Part shown: positions 12,451-14,894 of the stretch, piece by piece
How positions within the stretch are numbered: position 1 is the first letter of the stretch
Layout: the number at the start of each line of letters is the position of its first letter
From: Acetobacteraceae bacterium
GTDB taxonomy: Bacteria; Pseudomonadota; Alphaproteobacteria; Acetobacterales; Acetobacteraceae
Assembly (NCBI GenBank): GCA_947478535.1
Contig: CANJXD010000089.1
Span: 1-14,894, forward strand
Length of the DNA: 14,894 nucleotides
Direction of reading: 5' to 3'
The notes under the pieces: model-generated
What the model was told of the DNA's origin: nothing
Databases searched by the model: none
The model's input: the letters and a program-made list of their open reading frames with translations, nothing else
Made by a program: the position numbers and the translations under genes

Positions 12451-14319
12451 CTAGGGCGTCCAGCGCCAGGACGCCAGACGCATCCAGGCCACCAGCCGGC
12501 GCGTCCAGATCAGCACCACCAGGCGTTCTTCCACATGCGTACGGCCGACGCCCAGCATGCTCGGCCGGATGCGTTCGCTGCCGGCCTCCAGCACCGCCTC
12601 GACGCGGAAGTAGTTGCGCCCCTGGCCCTGCTCGGCGATCGGCGTGATGCGGTCGATCCGATACGGCAATGGTGCGTCGGGCAGCGAGGCCAGCACCAGC
12701 AGGCCGCCCTGCCCCACCGCGACGTCGCCGATATCGCCCTCATCGACCTCCAGGATCACCCGGTAGCTGTCGAGTGGCGCGATCTGGAACAGTTCCTCAC
12801 CGCGCTCCACCGCCGCGCCGATGCGCTGGCTGAGGTTGCCGCGCACCACCACGCCGGCAATCGGCGCCACGACGCGCGTGCGCGCCAACTGTTCCTCCAG
12901 CAGCGCCAGTTGCGCCTCCGCCTGCTCGATCTGGGTGCGCACGATATTCGCCTCCGCACGCTGCCGGCTGGCCAGCGCCCGGTCGTATTCGGTGATGCGC
13001 TGCTGCCGCTGCGTCACCAGCCGCAGCCTCTCCAGGCGTAGATCCTGGTCATCGAGTTCGGCCAGCAGGCGTCCTTCCTCGACGATCTCGCCGGCGCGCG
13101 CATGTTCGGCGCGGATATAGCCCGCAAAGGGGGCCACCATGCTGCGCTGGATGCGGCCTTCGAGCACCGCCGGCGCGGTCACGGCATAGTCGCCGCGCAC
13201 CGTCAGCGCCAGCGCCACCAGCCCTGCGAAACCCAACGTCGCAAGCTTGCGGCCGAAATAGCCGGGCCCCAGCAAGCGCTTAAGCTGCGTGGTCAGGCTC
13301 TGGGCGATCTTCACCGGCAGCAGCCGGTCATTGGCGCGCTTCTCCGCCAACACCGGCCCCACGACGGTGGCGACGGCGTCGATAAGCTCCACCGTCGCCG
13401 GCTCGAAGGCCCGGCCCGCGGGGCGTTCGAGCGTGATCGCGCCGAAGGCCTCGCCCGCATGGCGCAGCGGCACGGTCAGGATGCCACCGGTGCGATGCGC
13501 GGCCGCCAATTCCTCATGCGCGCGCGTGACGCGATACTCCCAGCCCGGCCGCACCGGGTGCAGGATGATGGCCTTCTGGTCCACCGCCTCATCCATCGCC
13601 GCGGCGACATCGCGGATCACGTTCTGTCGTTCCGCGAAGGTTGCGGCGTGGGACAGCGCCTGCACGCGGCAATGGCCGCCGCGGCGGAAGCCGATGCTGA
13701 CAGGATCGCAATCGAAACGGCGTGCCAGTTCCGTGGCCAGCGCGGTGGCGGCGGCGCGCGCCTCATCGTGTTCCAGCACCACGCCCAGCAAATCAAAGGC
13801 GGTGGTGGCGCGCATGCCTTGTTCCGCATCGGCGGACATCTGCTCGCGCCGCAGCAGCGCCTCGATCCAGCCCGCGCCCCAATGCAGTTGCCGGATCGCC
13901 GCCGGCGCCGTGCCGGCCCCGGAAAGTGCCAGCGCCACCACACCGCAGAGCCGCCCTTCCAGCAGGATCGGCGCGGCGACATGGCGCTCCTCCTCCGTCT
14001 CGCCGATTGCCGGCGTGACGATGCCCTGCCGCTGGCGCAGCGCCTCCTCAGCCGCGGCGGAGAGGGCCGGCGTCACCGCAGCCGCCTCGGGCCAAGCGGC
14101 GGCCGGACGGAAGGGGCCGCGATCGGGCTCGCCCAGCACCAGCACACCGGCCGTCGCACCCTCCGCGAAGCGGCATTGCAGCGCCAGCCAGGCGGCGGCG
14201 AAGGCCTCGCCCGTCTCGGCCGCGCGGAAGCGGTTCCACAGCGCCTGATCGAGCTGCGGATGGTGCAGCAGCGCGGGCGCCTCCGCCGCGCGCGCGCCGC
14301 TGCCCAGGCCCTGCCTCAT
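12451..14319 (-). CDS. GAF-domain / transmembrane / HlyD-type adaptor fusion
   Basis: The predicted protein is 622 residues. Two GAF-like regions precede a membrane anchor: a weaker one at about 35-135 (AGVLVLGEPDRG, HVAAPILLEGRLCGVVALAL) and a clearer one at about 175-325 (GILTVPLRHAGEAFGAITLE, then a long helix). A single transmembrane helix lies at about 356-375 (GRKLATLGFAGLVALALTVRG). The rest is a HlyD adaptor: PAVLEGRIQRSMVAPFAGYI (384-402), a helical hairpin rich in Q/E/R (about 425-482), VVAPIAGVVVRGNLSQRIG (483-501) and a beta-barrel. Topology should put the GAF part in the cytoplasm and the adaptor in the periplasm, so ligand sensing could be tied to export. It starts nine bases after the stop of the large protein at the right edge and ends eight bases before the M50 fusion. 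The GAF call is by pattern; no ligand residues are identifiable. Confidence 0.88.
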   Translation of the reverse strand: MRQGLGSGARAAEAPALLHHPQLDQALWNRFRAAETGEAFAAAWLALQCRFAEGATAGVLVLGEPDRGPFRPAAAWPEAAAVTPALSAAAEEALRQRQGIVTPAIGETEEERHVAAPILLEGRLCGVVALALSGAGTAPAAIRQLHWGAGWIEALLRREQMSADAEQGMRATTAFDLLGVVLEHDEARAAATALATELARRFDCDPVSIGFRRGGHCRVQALSHAATFAERQNVIRDVAAAMDEAVDQKAIILHPVRPGWEYRVTRAHEELAAAHRTGGILTVPLRHAGEAFGAITLERPAGRAFEPATVELIDAVATVVGPVLAEKRANDRLLPVKIAQSLTTQLKRLLGPGYFGRKLATLGFAGLVALALTVRGDYAVTAPAVLEGRIQRSMVAPFAGYIRAEHARAGEIVEEGRLLAELDDQDLRLERLRLVTQRQQRITEYDRALASRQRAEANIVRTQIEQAEAQLALLEEQLARTRVVAPIAGVVVRGNLSQRIGAAVERGEELFQIAPLDSYRVILEVDEGDIGDVAVGQGGLLVLASLPDAPLPYRIDRITPIAEQGQGRNYFRVEAVLEAGSERIRPSMLGVGRTHVEERLVVLIWTRRLVAWMRLASWRWTP

Positions 14320-14328
14320 AGTTGCGCA

Positions 14329-14894
14329 TCAGCGCCCAAGCCCGCCCCCCCAGCCGCGCGACCAGTCGATCGCCCCGGGCGCCGCGGCGGCCAGCGCCGC
14401 CGCCTGCGCCAGCCCGCCGAGCGGCACGCCCGCCGGCAGGCCCGCATCCAGATGCCCCGCCCAGCCCGCCGGCAGGAAGGCGCCGAGCCGCTCATCGAAG
14501 ACCTGCGCGGCGGGCGGCGCGGGCGGCTCCGCCAGGTTGATCGCACCCCCCGCCGTCAGGCGCCGGCCGACATCGAGCGTGGCGCCCATCGCGCCATGGT
14601 CGTCATCATGCGCGAGGCCCATCACATGCCCCAGCTCATGCACCAGCACCGAGAGCAGGTCGATCCGCCCCGCCGCCGCCGAGCCGTCCCGCGCCACCAG
14701 CCCGAGCGCCGGATCGCGCAGGAACTCCTCATGGCGCAGCGGCGTGGCATCGACAAACCAGCCATGCCCATCCGCCCGCCCATCCAGCACGATGCCACGC
14801 GGATCGGTGAAGCCCAGCATGCGCTCCGGCAGATCGACCACGGCGATGGTGACACCCTCGGTCGCCGCCAGCTGCGCCGCACTCACCAGGCCGC
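14329..14894 (-). CDS. C-terminal part of a larger protein with a matrixin-type metallopeptidase domain, truncated at the window edge
   Basis: The frame is open through the right edge; only the last ~187 residues are visible. They contain VTIAVVDLPERMLGFTDPRG, GHGWFVDATPLRHEEF and then VLVHELGHVMGLAHDDDHGAMG. This is the metzincin/matrixin zinc motif HExxHxxGxxH, followed by a methionine-containing turn. In my knowledge of the family, this combination with GWFVDATP-like sequence is typical of the C-terminal region of very large repeat-rich surface or secreted proteins. The tail after it is alanine/proline-rich and ends WSRGWGGGLGR. Being the first visible gene of the export operon, it is the obvious candidate cargo. 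The zinc ligands are complete, so activity is possible. How long the protein is and what its N-terminus holds cannot be seen here. Confidence 0.85.
   Translation of the reverse strand, partial: GLVSAAQLAATEGVTIAVVDLPERMLGFTDPRGIVLDGRADGHGWFVDATPLRHEEFLRDPALGLVARDGSAAAGRIDLLSVLVHELGHVMGLAHDDDHGAMGATLDVGRRLTAGGAINLAEPPAPPAAQVFDERLGAFLPAGWAGHLDAGLPAGVPLGGLAQAAALAAAAPGAIDWSRGWGGGLGR

Noticed and set aside
6458..14894. Ordinary type I secretion operon
   Set aside because: No ABC transporter ATPase (no Walker A plus LSGGQ signature) and no TolC-like gene is present in the window.
1..14894. CRISPR arrays, tRNA or rRNA genes
   Set aside because: I found no regularly spaced identical repeats and no cloverleaf or rRNA-like conserved segments.

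Overview
The window is high-GC DNA (GC-ending codons, third-position GC bias throughout) and most resembles an alphaproteobacterium of the Acetobacteraceae/Roseomonas kind. This rests on the codon use, two orphan Bug/TctC solute-binding proteins, IS5-like and IS630-like insertion sequences, and the type of secretion genes. The taxonomic placement is an inference.

Left part (1-5167): a small accessory metabolic cluster. It starts with the 3' end of an IS5-like transposase (2-130) and its probable end (to 146). A short rightward operon follows: Bug/TctC binding protein (271-1239), metal-dependent amidohydrolase (1243-2463) and COG0523/CobW-type G3E GTPase (2468-3502). A perfect 18-bp palindrome separates it from a convergent second TctC gene (3526-4533, minus). 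A stand-alone GAF protein (4634-5167) diverges from that second TctC gene. The simplest reading is uptake or sensing of an unidentified small molecule, its hydrolysis, and possibly a GTPase that supplies metal to the hydrolase.

Middle (5168-6457): mobile-element debris. A nearly complete IS5-like element (5209-6152, 12-bp perfect terminal inverted repeats, transposase split by a -1 frameshift at A AAG GGG) lies against the first 38 codons of an IS630-like transposase (6153-6265). The rest of the IS630 gene is gone. About 190 bp of non-coding DNA with two hairpin-forming repeats follows.

Right part (6458-14894): one dense leftward block that looks like a dedicated protein-export system. In transcription order it encodes: the C-terminal end of a larger protein with a matrixin-type zinc site (runs off the edge at 14894); a GAF-TM-HlyD fusion (14319-12451); a PqqD-like/M50 membrane metallopeptidase/HlyD-like fusion (12442-10292); a SapC-family protein (10143-9331); a shortened SecA-like DEAD ATPase that lacks most of the canonical C-terminal third (9291-7303); and a periplasmic HlyD/MFP adaptor (7303-6458) whose start overlaps the SecA-like stop. 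The 148-bp gap before sapC carries helically phased TGTTTCA repeats and a GC hairpin, so sapC-secA-hlyD may be a separately controlled unit. No ABC-type exporter ATPase and no outer-membrane TolC gene is visible. The working model is that the SecA-like ATPase, the M50 fusion and the adaptors export the large protein whose tail is encoded at the right edge. This is the most interesting part of the window.
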